From Chamaelirium japonicum (lineage: Eukaryota; Streptophyta; Magnoliopsida; Liliales; Melanthiaceae): a stretch of 64,000 nt of DNA. Of this stretch, positions 53,578-64,000 are shown piece after piece. The DNA is taken from assembly GCA_947650365.1 (NCBI GenBank), contig OX393549.1, positions 28,673,209 through 28,737,208 of the forward strand. Direction: 5' to 3'. Under the pieces are notes generated by a model. The model saw only the letters and a program-made list of their open reading frames with translations, made no database searches and was not told where the DNA came from. The translations under genes were made by a program, and so were the position numbers. Numbering within the stretch: the stretch's first letter is position 1; each line of letters begins with the position of its first letter.

Positions 53578-55402
53578 CGAATGAATTAGAATGGATCGTA
53601 CGAATGAACTAGAATGAAATAGAATGGATTGTGCGAATGAATTAGAATGGATCGTACGAATGAATTAGAATGGTTCGTGTGAAAGAATTAGAATGGATTG
53701 TATGAATGAATTAGAATAGATCGTATGAATGAATTAGAATGGATCGTACGAATGAATTAGAATGGATCGTACGAATGAACTAGAATGGATACATTCGTGC
53801 GAATAATTTAGAATGTATCGTACGAATGAATTAGAATGGATCGTACGAATGAATTAGAATGGATCTTACGAATGAATTAGAATGGATCGTACGAATGCAC
53901 GATCCTTGCGAATGAATTAGAATAGATCGTACGAATGAACTAGAATGGATACATTCGTGCGAATGAATTAGAATGGATCGTACGAATGAATTAGAATGGA
54001 TCGTATGAATGAATTAGAATGGATCGTACGAATGAATTTGAATGGATCGTACGAATGAATTAGAATGGATCGTACGAATGAATTAGAATGGATACATTCG
54101 TGCGAATGAATTAGAATGGATATATTCGTGCGAAAGAATTAGAATAGATCGTATGAATGAATTAGAATGGATCCTATGAATGAATTAGAATGGATCGTAC
54201 GAATGAATTAGAATGGATCGTGCTAATGAATTAGAATTGATCGAACGAATGAATTAGAATGGATACATTTGTGCGAATGAATTAGAATGGATCGTACGAA
54301 TGAGAAAGAATGGATCGTACGAATGAAATAGAATAGATCGTACGAATGAATTAGAATGGATCGTACGAATGAATTAGAATGGATATATTCGTGCAAATGA
54401 ATTAGAATGGATCGTATGAATGTATTAGAATGGATCGTATAAGTGAATTAGAATGGATCGTATGAATGAATTAGAATGGATCGTATGAATGAATTAGAAT
54501 GGATACATTCGTGTGAATGAATTAGAATGGATCGTATGAATGAATTAGAATAGATTTTGTGAATGAGTTAGAACTGATCGTACGAATGAATTAGAATGGA
54601 TACATTCGTACGAATGAATTAGAATGGATTGTATGAATGAATTAGAATGGATCGTACGAATGAATTAGAATGGATCGTATGAGCGAATTAGAATGGATAC
54701 GAAGGAATTAGAATGGATCGTACGAAGGAATTAGAATGGATTATACGAATGAAATAGAATGGATCGTACGAAGGAATTAGAATGGATCGTACGAAGGAAT
54801 TAGAATGGATCGTACGAAGGAATTTGAATGAATCGTACGAATGAATTAGAATGGATATATTCGTGCAAATGAATTAGAATGGATCATATGAATGAATTAG
54901 AATGGATCGTATGAGTGAATTAGAACGGATAGTACGAATGAAGTAGAATGGATCGTATGAATGAATTAGAATGGATACATTCGTGCGAATGAATTAGAAT
55001 GGATCGTATGAATGAATTAGAATAGATTATGCGAATGAATTAGAATGGATCGTACGAATGAATTAGAATGGATACATTCGTGCGAATAAATTAGAATGGA
55101 TTGTATGAATGAATTAGAATGGATCGTACAAATGAATTAGAATAGATCGTACGAATGAATTAGAATAGATTGCGCGAATGAATTAGAATGGATCATACAA
55201 ATGAATTAGAATGGATCGTACGAAGGAATTAGAATGAATCGTACGAATGAATTAGAATGGATCATACGAATGAATTAGAATGGATCGTACGAAGGAATTA
55301 GAATGGATCGTACGAATTAATTAGAATGGATCGTACGATTGAATTAGAATGGATCATACGAATGAGTAAGAATGGATCGTATGAATGAATTAGATTGGAT
55401 CG
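53578..55402 (+). repeat. F block 60
   Basis: Plus polarity with a micro-flip GCACGATCCTTGC near 53898 and the GAAGGAATTAG stretch at 54.69-54.83 kb. From about 55.2 kb it matches 6.7 kb. Confidence 0.88.
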
Positions 55403-55425
55403 TATGATCCATTCTAAATCATTAG
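55403..55425 (-). repeat. R block 61, one monomer
   Basis: Counterpart of 6888-6909, with CTAAATCATTAG in place of CTAATTCGTTAG. Confidence 0.85.
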
Positions 55426-55669
55426 CATGGATCGTGCTAATGAATTAGAATGGAATATACGAATGAATTAGAATTGATCGTAGAAAGGATCGTACGAATG
55501 AATTAGAATGAATTAGAATGGATCGTACGAATGAATTAGAATAGATCATAGGAATGAATTAGAATGGATCGTGCAAATGAATTAGAATGGATACATTCGT
55601 ACGAATGAATTAGAATGGATCGTACGAATGAATTAGATTGGATCGTACGAATGAATTAGAATGGATCGT
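55426..55669 (+). repeat. F block 62
   Basis: Counterpart of the start of block 7, ending at the 42-bp palindrome 55649-55690. Confidence 0.88.
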
Positions 55670-55690
55670 ACGATCCATTCTAATTCATTC
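55649..55690. repeat. 42-bp perfect palindrome at F-to-R switch
   Basis: Twenty-one bases starting GAATGAATTAG and ending GGATCGT are followed directly by their reverse complement, centred between 55669 and 55670. Longest uninterrupted palindrome noticed in the window. Confidence 0.93.
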
Positions 55691-55822
55691 ATACAATCCA
55701 TTCTAATTCATTTGCACGAATGTATCCATTCTAATCCATTCGTACGATCCATTCTAATCCATTCGTACGATCCATTCTAATTCATTCGCATGAATGTAAC
55801 CATTCTAATTCATTCACACGAT
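55670..55822 (-). repeat. R block 63, short
   Basis: Minus polarity, resembling the start of block 51. Ends CACACGATCGTATG. Confidence 0.87.
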
Positions 55823-56204
55823 CGTATGAATTAGAATGGATACATTCGTGCGAATGAATTAGAATGGATCGTGCGAATCCATTAGACTGGATCATGCGAA
55901 TGAATAAAAATGGATCATACGAATGAATTAGAATGGATCGTACGAATTAATTAGAATGGATACATTCGTGCGAATGAATTAGAATGGATTGTATGAATGA
56001 ATTAGAATGGATCGAATGAATGAATTAGAATGGATCATATGAATTAATTAGAATGGATCATACGAATGAATTAGAATGGATCGTACGAATGAATTAGAAT
56101 GGATCGTATGAATGAACTAGAATGAATCGTACGAATGAACTAGAATAGATATATTCGTGCGAATGAATTAGAATGGATCGTACGAATGAATTAGAATGGA
56201 TCGT
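55823..56204 (+). repeat. F block 64
   Basis: Plus polarity, with ATTAATTAGAATGG variants like block 56. Ends CGTACGATTCATTC, as at 14036. Confidence 0.87.
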
Positions 56205-57324
56205 ACGATTCATTCTAATTCATTCGTACGATCCATTCTAATACATTCGTACGATTCATGCTAATTCATTCGCATGATCCATTCTAATTCATTCATACGA
56301 TCCATTCTTATTCATTCATACGATCCATTCTAATTTATTCACACAATCCATTCTAATTCATTCGTACAATCCATTCTAATTCATTCGTATGATCCATTCT
56401 AACTCATTCGGTGGATCCATTCTAATTCATTCGTACGATCCATTCTAATTCATTCCCACGATCTATTCTAATTTATTCGTACGATCCATTCTAATTCATT
56501 CGTACGATCTATTCTAATTTATTCGCACGAATGTAACCATTCTAATTCATTCATACAATTCATTCTAATTCATTCGTATGAGCTATTCTAATTCATTCGC
56601 ACGATCCATTCTAATTCATTCGTACGATACATTGTAATTCATTCATACAATCCATTTAGATTCATTCGCACAAATGTATCCATTCAAATTCATTCGTACG
56701 ATCCAGTCTAATTCATTCGTACGATCCATTCTAATTCATTCGCATGAATATATCCATTCTAATTCTTTCGTACGATGCATTCTAATTCATTTGTACGATC
56801 CATTCTAATTCATTCATTTGATCCATTCTAATTCATTCGTACGATCCATTCTAATTCATTCGTCTGATCCATTCTAATTCATTCGCACGAATGTATCCAT
56901 CCTAATTCATTCGTACGATCCATTCTAATTCATTCATACGATCCATTCTATTTCATTCATACAATGCATTCTAATTCTTTCACACGATCCATTCTAATTC
57001 ATTCGTACGATCCATTCTAATTCATTCGTACAATCCATTCTATTTCATTTGTGCGATCCATTCTTACTCATTCGTATGATCCATTCTAATTCATTCGTAC
57101 GATCCATTCTAATTCATTTGTACGATCCATTCTAATTCATTCGTACAATCCATTTAGATTCATTCGCACAAATGTATCCATTCAAATTCATTCGTACGAT
57201 CCAGTCTAATTCATTCGTACGATCCATTCTAATTCATTCGCACGAATATATCCATTCTAATTCTTTCGTACGATGCATTCTAATTCATTCGTACGATCCA
57301 TTCTAATTCATTCGTACGATCCAT
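56205..57324 (-). repeat. R block 65
   Basis: Minus polarity. Matches block 14. The TTTAGATTCATTCGC marker occurs twice (56653 and 57151, 498 bp apart), a local duplication. Ends CCATTTACGAATG. Confidence 0.88.
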
Positions 57325-57649
57325 TTACGAATGAAGTAGAATGGATCGTATGAATGAATTAGAATGGATACATTTGTGCGAATGAATTAGAATGGATCGT
57401 TTGAATGAATTAGAATAGATTGTGCAAATGAATTAGAATGGATCGTACGAATGAATTAGAATGGATACATTCATGCGAATAAATTAGAATGGATTGTATG
57501 AATGAATTAGAATGGATCGTACGAATGAATTAGAATGGATCGTACGAATGAATTAGAATAGATTGCGCGAATGAATTAGAATGGATCGTGCGAATGAAAT
57601 AGAATGGATACAAATAAATTAGAATGGATCATACGAATGAATTAGAATG
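57325..57649 (+). repeat. F block 66
   Basis: Copy of about 39240-39564 (offset 18086), ending in class D. Confidence 0.88.
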
Positions 57650-57818
57650 ACGATCCATTCCTACTCATTCGTATGATCTATTCTAATTTATTCGCATGAA
57701 TGTATCCATTCTAATTCATTCGTACGTCTAATTCATTCGTACGGTCCATTCTAATTCATTCGCACAATCCATTCTATTTCATTCGTACGATCCATTCTTA
57801 CTTATTCGTATGATCCAT
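57650..57818 (-). repeat. R block 67, 169 bp
   Basis: Copy of R block 45 with its CGTACGTCTAATTC scar; classes D and M1 at the ends. Confidence 0.88.
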
Positions 57819-58369
57819 TATGGATACATTCGTGCGAATGAATTAGAATGGATCATACGAATGAGTAAGAATGGATCGTACGAATGAAATAGAATAGATT
57901 GTGCGAATGAATTAGAATGGATCGTACGAATGAATTAGAATGGATCGTGTGAATGAATTAGAATGGATTGTATGAATGAATTAGAATAGATCGTATGAAA
58001 GAATTAGAATGGATCGTACGAATGAATTAGAATGGATCGTACAAATGAATTAGAATGGATCGTACGAATGAATTATAATGGATACATTCGTGCGAATGAA
58101 TTAGAATGGATAGATTCGTGCGAAAGAATTAGAATAGATCGTATGAATGAATTAGAATGGATCCTATGAATGAATTAGAATGGATCGTGCGAATGAATTA
58201 GAATGGATCGTACGAATGAATTAGAATGGATTGTGCTAATGAATTAGAATTGATCGAACGAATGAATTAGCATGGATCGTGCTAATGAATTAGAATGGAA
58301 CGTACGAATGAATTAGAATGGATCGTGTGAAAGAATTAGAATGGATTGTATGAATGAATTAGAATGAAT
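57819..58369 (+). repeat. F block 68
   Basis: Plus polarity from class M1 to dyad A2 (58362-58394). Confidence 0.89.
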
Positions 58370-59853
58370 TCGTACGATCCATTCGAATTCATTCGCACGA
58401 TCCATTCTAATTCATTCATACGATCCATTCTAATTCATTCATACAATCCATTCTAATTCTTTCACACGATCCATTCTAATTCATTCGTAGGATCCATTCT
58501 AATTCATTCGTACAATCTATTCTATTTCATTCGTACGATCCATTCTTACTCATTCATATGATCCATTCTAATTCATTCGGACGAATGTATCCATTCTGAT
58601 TTATTCGTACGATCCATTCTAATTCATTCGTACGATCCATTCTAATTCATTCATACGATCCATTCTAATTCGTTCGTCCGATCCATTCTAATTCATTTGC
58701 ACGAATGTATCCATTCTAATTCATTCGTACGATCCATTCTAATTCATTCGTACGATCCATTCTAATTCATTCGTAAGATCCATTCTAATTCATTCGTAAG
58801 ATCCATTCTAATTTATTCGTACGATCCATTCTAATTCATTCGCACAAATGTATCCATTCTAGTTCATTCGTACGATCCATTCTAATTCATTCGTACGATC
58901 CATTCTAATTCATTCGCACGATCCATTCTAATTCATTCGTACGATCCATTCTAATTCATTCATACGATCCATTCTAATTCATTCGTACGATCCATTCTAA
59001 TTCATTCGCACGATATATTCTAATTCATTCGTACGATCCATTCTAATTATTTCACACGATCCATTCTAATTCATTTGCACGATCCATTCTAATTCATTCG
59101 TACGATCCATTATAATTATTTCACACGATCCATTCTAATTCATTCATACGATCCATTCTAATTCATTCCCACGATCCATTCTAATTCATTCGTACGATCC
59201 ATTCTAATTCATTCATACGATCCATTCTAATTCATTCGCACGATCCATTCTAATTCATTCGGACAAATGTATCCATTCTAATTCATTCTTACGATCCATT
59301 CTAATTCATTCGCACGATCCATTCTAATTCATTCATACGATCCATTCTAATTCTTTCGCACGATCTGTTCTTATTCATTCGCACAATCCATTCTAATTCA
59401 TTCGCATGAATGTATCCATGCTAATTCATTCGTACGATCCATTCTAATTCATTCGTACGATCCATTCTAATTCATTCGTATGATCCATTCTAATTAATTC
59501 GTATGATCCATTCTAATTCATTCGTACGATCCATTCTAATTCATTCATACAATCCATTCTAATTCATTCGTACGATCCATTCTAATTCACTCATACGATC
59601 CATTCTAATACATTCATACGATCCATTCTAATTCATTTGCACGAATATATCCATTATAATTCATTCATACGATCCTTTCTAATTCCTTCGTACGATCCAT
59701 TCTAATTCATTCGTACGATCTATTCTAATTCATTCGTACGATCCATTCTAATTCATTCGTATGATCCATTCTAATTCCTTCGTACGATCCATTCTAATTC
59801 ATTCGTACGATCCATTCTAATTCATTCGTACAATCTATTCTAATTCATTCGTA
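58370..59853 (-). repeat. R block 69
   Basis: Minus polarity. The last 500 bp follow blocks 2 and 20 and lead into K2. Confidence 0.89.
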
Positions 59854-61458
59854 CGAATGGATACATTCGTGTGAATGAATTAGAATGGATCGTACGAATG
59901 AGTAAGAATGGATCGTACGAATGAAATAGAATGGATTGCACGAATGAATTAGAATGGATCGTACGAATGAATTAGAATGGATCGTGTGAAAGAATTAGAA
60001 TGGATCGTACGAATGAATTAGAATGGATCGTACGAATGAATTAGAATGGATCGTACGATGGAATTAGAATGGATCGTACTAATGAATTAGAATGGATACA
60101 TTCGTGCGAATGAATTAGAATGGATTGTATGAATGAATTAGAATGGATCGTACGAATGAATTTGAATGGATCATACGAATTAATTATAATGGATCATACG
60201 AATGAATTAGAACGGATCGTACGAATGAATTAGAATGGATCGTACGAATGAATTAGAATGGATACATTCGTGGGAATAAATTAGAATGGATTGTGCGAAT
60301 GAATAAGAATAGATCGTGTGAATGAATTAGAATGGATCGTACGAATGAATTAGAATGGATCGTGCGAATGAATTAGAATGGATCGTACGAATGAATTAGA
60401 ATGGATACATTTGTGCGAGTGAATTAGAATGGATCGTACAAATGAATTAGAATGGATCGTATGAATGAATTAGAATGGATCGTACGAATGAATTAGAATG
60501 GATCGTACGAATGAATTAGAATGGATCGTACGAATGAATTAGAATGGATCGTGCGAATGAATTAGAATGGATCGTACGAATTAATTTGAATGGATACATT
60601 CGTGCGAATGAATTAGAATGGATTGTATGAATGAATTAGAATGGATCGTACGAATGAATTTGAATGGATCATACCAATTAATTATAATGGATCATACGAA
60701 TGAATTAGAATGGATCGTACGAATGAATTAGAATGGATCGTACGAATGAATTAGAATGGATACATTCGTGGGAATGAATTAGAATGGATTGTGCGAATGA
60801 ATAAGAATAGATCGTGCGAATGAATTAGAATGGATCGTACGAATGAATTAGAATGGATCGTGCGAATGAATTAGAATGGATCGTACGAATGAATTAGAAT
60901 GGATACATTTGTGCGAGTGAATTAGAATGGATCGTACAAATGAATTAGAATGGATCGTATGAATGAATTAGAATGGATCGTACGAATGAATTAGAATGGA
61001 TCATGCGAATGAATTAAAATGGATTGTACGAATGAATTAGAATGGATCGTACGAATGAACTAGAATGGATACATTCGTGCGAATGAATTAGAATGGATCG
61101 TACGAATGAATTAGAATGGATCGTACGAATGAATTAGAATGGATACATTCGTGCGAATGAATTAGAATGGATCGGACGAATGAATTAGAATGGATCGTAC
61201 GAATGAATTAGAATGGATCGTACGAATGAATTAGAATGGATACATTCATCCGAATAAATTAGAATGGATCATACGAATGAGTAAGAATGGATCGTACGAA
61301 TGAAATAGAATAGATTATACGAATGAATTAGAATGGATCCTAAGAATGAATTAGAATGGATCGTGTGAAAGAATTAAAATGGATTGTATGAATGAATTAG
61401 AATGGATCGTATGAATGAATTAGAATGGATCGTGCGAATGAATTCGAATGGATCGTAT
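59854..61458 (+). repeat. F block 70
   Basis: Plus polarity. Contains a 498-bp tandem duplication and ends in the variant A1 dyad 61436-61468. Confidence 0.9.
60100..60998 (+). repeat. 498-bp tandem duplication within F block 70
   Basis: TTTGAATGGATCATAC at 60161 and 60659, and ATTCGTGGGAAT in each half. 498 equals 18 x 23 + 3 x 28, so an integral number of monomers was duplicated. Higher-order repeat C copy 1 has this stretch once (about 47.3-47.6 kb). Confidence 0.88.
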
Positions 61459-63945
61459 GAATTCATTCTAATTCATTCATACAATCCATTCTAATTCTTT
61501 CACACGATCCATTCTAATTCATTCGTACGTTCCATTCTAATTCATTAGCACGATCCATGCTAATTCATTCGTTCGATCAATTCTAATTCATTAGCACGAT
61601 TAATTCTAATTCATTCGTACGATCCATTCTAATTCATGCGCACGATCCATTCTAATTCATTCATAGGATCCATTTTAATTCATTCATACGATCTATTCTA
61701 ATTCTTTCGCACGAATGTATCCATTCTAATTCATTCGCACGAATGCATCCATTCTAATTCATTCGTACGATCCATTCTAATTCATTCGTACGATCCATTC
61801 TAATTCATTCATATGATCTATTCTAATTCATTCATACAATCCATTCTAATTCTTTCACACGATCCATTCTAATTCATTCGTACGATCCATTCTAATTCAT
61901 TCGCACAATCCATTCTATTTCATTCGTACGATCCATTCTTACTCATTGGAACGATCCATTCTAATTCATTCGCACGAATGTATCCATTCTAAACCATTCA
62001 TACGATCCATTCTAATTTATTCGTACGATTCATTCTAATTCTTTCGTAAGATCCATTATAATTCATTCGTATGACCCATTCTAATTCATTCGTACGATCC
62101 ATTCTAATTCATTCGCACGAATGTATCCATTCTAGTTCATTCGTACGATCCATTCTAATTCATTCGTACGATCCATTCTAATTCATTCGCACGATCCATT
62201 CTAATTCATTCGTACGATCCATTCTAATTCATTCGCGCGAATGTATCCATTCTAATTCATTCGTACGATCCATTCTAATTCATTCGTACGATCCATTCTA
62301 ATTCATTCGCACGATTCATTCTAATTCATTCGTACGATCCATTCTAGTTCATTCATACGATCCATTCTAATTCATTCGTACGATCCATTCTAATTCATTC
62401 GCACAAATGTATCCATTCTAATTTATTCGTACGACCCATTCTAATTCATTCGCACGATCCATTCTAATTCATTCTAATTCATTCGTACGATCTATTCTAA
62501 TTCATTCGTACGATCCATTCTTACTCATTCGTATGATCCATTCTAATTCATTCATACGATCCATTCTAATTCATTCGCACGAATGTAACCATTCTAATTC
62601 ATTCGTACGATCCATTCTAATTCATTCGCACAAATGTATCTATTCTAATTCATTCATACGATCCATTCTAATTCATTCGCACGATCCATTCTAATTCATT
62701 CGTACGATCCATTCTAATTCTTTCACACGATCCATTCTAATTCATTCGTTCGATCCATTCTAATTCATTCGCACGATCCATTCTAATTCATTCATAGGAT
62801 CCATTCTAATTCATTCATACGATCTATTCTAATTCTTTCGCACGAATGTATCCATTCTAATTCATTCGCACGAATGTATCCATTCTAATTCATTCGTACG
62901 ATCCATTCTAATTCATTCGTACGATCCATTCTAATTCATTCGTACGATCTATTCTAATTAATTCGTATGATCCATTCTAATTCATTCGTACGATCCATTC
63001 TAATTCATTCATACAATCCATTCTAACTCATTCGCACGAATGTATCCATTCTAATTAATTCGTACGATCCAGTCTAATTCATTCGTATGATCCATTCTTA
63101 TTCATTCGCACGATCCAGTCTAATGGATTCGCACGATCCATTCTAATTCATTCGCACGAATGTATTCATTCTAATTCATTCGTACGATCCATTCTAATTC
63201 ATTAATATGATCCATTCTAATTCATTCGTACGATCCATTCTAATTCATATGCACAAAGGTATCCATTCTAATCCATTCGTAGGATCCATTCTAATCCATT
63301 CGTATGATCCATTCTAATTCATTCGTAAGATCCATTCTAATTCATTCGTACGATCCATTCTAATTCATTCGTACGATCCATTCTAATTCATTCGCACGAA
63401 TGTATCCATTCTAGTTCATTCGTACGATCCATTCTAATTCATTCGTACGATCCATTCTAATTCATTCGCACGAATGTATCCATTCTAGTTCATTCGTACG
63501 ATCCATTCTAGTTCATTCGTATGATCCAGTCTAATTCATTCGTACGATCCATTCTAATTCATTCATATGATCCATTCTAATTAATTCGTATGATCCATTC
63601 TAATTCATTCGTACGATCCATTCTAATTCATTCATACAATCCATTCTAATTCATTCGCACGAATGTATCCATTCTAATTAATTCGTACGATCCATTCTAA
63701 TTCATTCATATGATCCATTCTAATTCATTCGAACGAATCCATTCTAATTCATTCATACAATCTATTCTATTTCATTCGTAAGATCCATTCTAATTCATTC
63801 GTAAGATCCATTCTAATTCATTCGCACGAATGTATCCATTCTAGTTCATTCGTACGATCCATTCTAATTCATTCGTACGATCCATTCTAATTCATTCATA
63901 CGATCTATTCTAATTTATTATTACAATCCATTCTAATACATTTGT
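61459..63945 (-). repeat. R block 71
   Basis: Copy of R block 57 without its 265-bp segment; ends TTATTATTAC...TTTGTACGAATG as there. Confidence 0.9.
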
Positions 63946-64000
63946 ACGAATGAATTAGAATGGATCGTACGAATGAATTAGAATAGATCGTACGAATGAA
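63946..64000 (+). repeat. F block 72, cut by window edge
   Basis: Start of a plus block that matches 50867 onward; continues beyond the window. Confidence 0.88.

Larger units (their letters stand above)
1..64000. repeat. Satellite array, 23-bp monomer with 28-bp variant
   Basis: Seen: the window is built from one monomer, core GAATGAATTAGAATGGAT plus linker CGTAC (23 bp), in both orientations, interrupted only at 23741-23865. A 28-bp class has the linker lengthened to ACATTCGTGC and is scattered singly among 23-mers. The core varies little (AGAATAGAT, AGTAAGAATGG, GAAATAGAATGG, GAAAGAATTAG recur as marked variants), while the linker varies most. G+C of the consensus is 8/23. The core carries two GAATG pentamers, so 23 = 4x5+3 and 28 = 5x5+3; I infer growth from a pentamer by slippage. 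The consensus has TGA and TAG on one strand and TAA on the other. Because 23 is not a multiple of 3, every frame meets stops, so the array is not coding. Family and species are not recognised. Confidence 0.97.
60540..64000. repeat. Higher-order repeat C, copy 2 (runs off window)
   Basis: Copy of 47200-50890 in the same orientation, running to the window edge. It shares the A1 variant dyad, the missense-like unit CTAAACCATTC and the TTATTACAAT exit. It lacks the 265 bp lying between two GTATCCATTCTAA repeats (48661 and 48926) of copy 1. Confidence 0.92.

Noticed and set aside
1-64000. Identity with human satellite 2/3 (CATTC-rich) DNA
   Set aside because: Shared CCATTC and CATTCG words come from simple composition. 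The 23-bp consensus with CTAATT and GTACGATCC differs from the satellite 2/3 consensus as I know it, and polarity switching is far more frequent here.
1-64000. CRISPR array
   Set aside because: Repeats abut without unique spacers, are far too numerous and vary continuously, and no cas gene is present.
1-64000. Telomeric repeat or centromere-protein box
   Set aside because: No TTAGGG/TTTAGGG-type runs and no recognisable CENP-B-box-like motif were seen in the monomer.

Overview
The window holds no gene that I can support. Apart from a 125-bp GC-rich island (23741-23865), all 64 kb is one short-period satellite DNA. The basic monomer is 23 bp: a core GAATGAATTAGAATGGAT plus a 5-bp linker, usually CGTAC (also CGTGC, CGTAT, CATAC). 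A second length class of 28 bp has the linker region lengthened to ACATTCGTGC. The monomer is about 35% G+C and the window holds roughly 2,600-2,750 of them. A long monotonous array with higher-order duplications, no open frames and no bacterial genes points to eukaryotic constitutive heterochromatin (pericentromeric, subtelomeric, or sex- or B-chromosome). The species cannot be told from the sequence. The motif is compositionally reminiscent of the CATTC-rich human satellites 2/3 but is not their consensus.

The striking property is polarity. The array is not head-to-tail throughout. It alternates between plus blocks (called F, core reads GAATGAATTAG on the given strand) and minus blocks (called R, core reads CTAATTCATTC). 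I count 71 blocks and about 70 polarity changes, from about 20 bp to 2.7 kb long, plus two 33-bp F islands inside R blocks. Boundaries are good to about 5 bp, because the linker CGTACG is itself palindromic.

The switch points are not random. They fall into a few reused sequence classes, and several occur in both orientations. Class A (F to R) is a 33-bp dyad, GAATGAATTCG - 11 bp - CGAATTCATTC, seen 7 times one way (A1) and 5 times as its exact reverse complement (A2). Class B is built on GTGCAC, class C on GCACGATCCATGC, class D on GAATGACGATCC, class K (R to F) on TCCATTCGTACGAATG, class M on CCATTATGG/CCATAATGG, class N on TTCAGGATCGTAC, class P on CCATTCTAGAATGG, class Q on CAATTCGTGCGAATG. 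Matching flanks show that whole stretches have been copied both directly and inverted.

Large-scale layout: (1) 1-3150 and about 7083-10190 are direct copies; 3150-5250 recurs at about 17480-19260. (2) About 21.2-29.2 kb and 29.2-37.1 kb are two tandem copies of a 7.9-kb higher-order unit with shared junctions. (3) 37.1-46.5 kb is a mosaic of shorter blocks related to several other parts. (4) About 47.2-50.9 kb recurs at about 60.5-64.0 kb, with a clean 265-bp deletion in the second copy. (5) 50.9-60 kb is another mosaic, rich in F blocks. The GC-rich island lies in copy 1 of the 7.9-kb unit, within about 600 bp that copy 2 lacks.

No RNA gene, transposon, CRISPR array, promoter, terminator or recognisable protein motif was seen. 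The unusual content is structural: a frequently polarity-switching satellite with recurrent, dyad-symmetric junctions.
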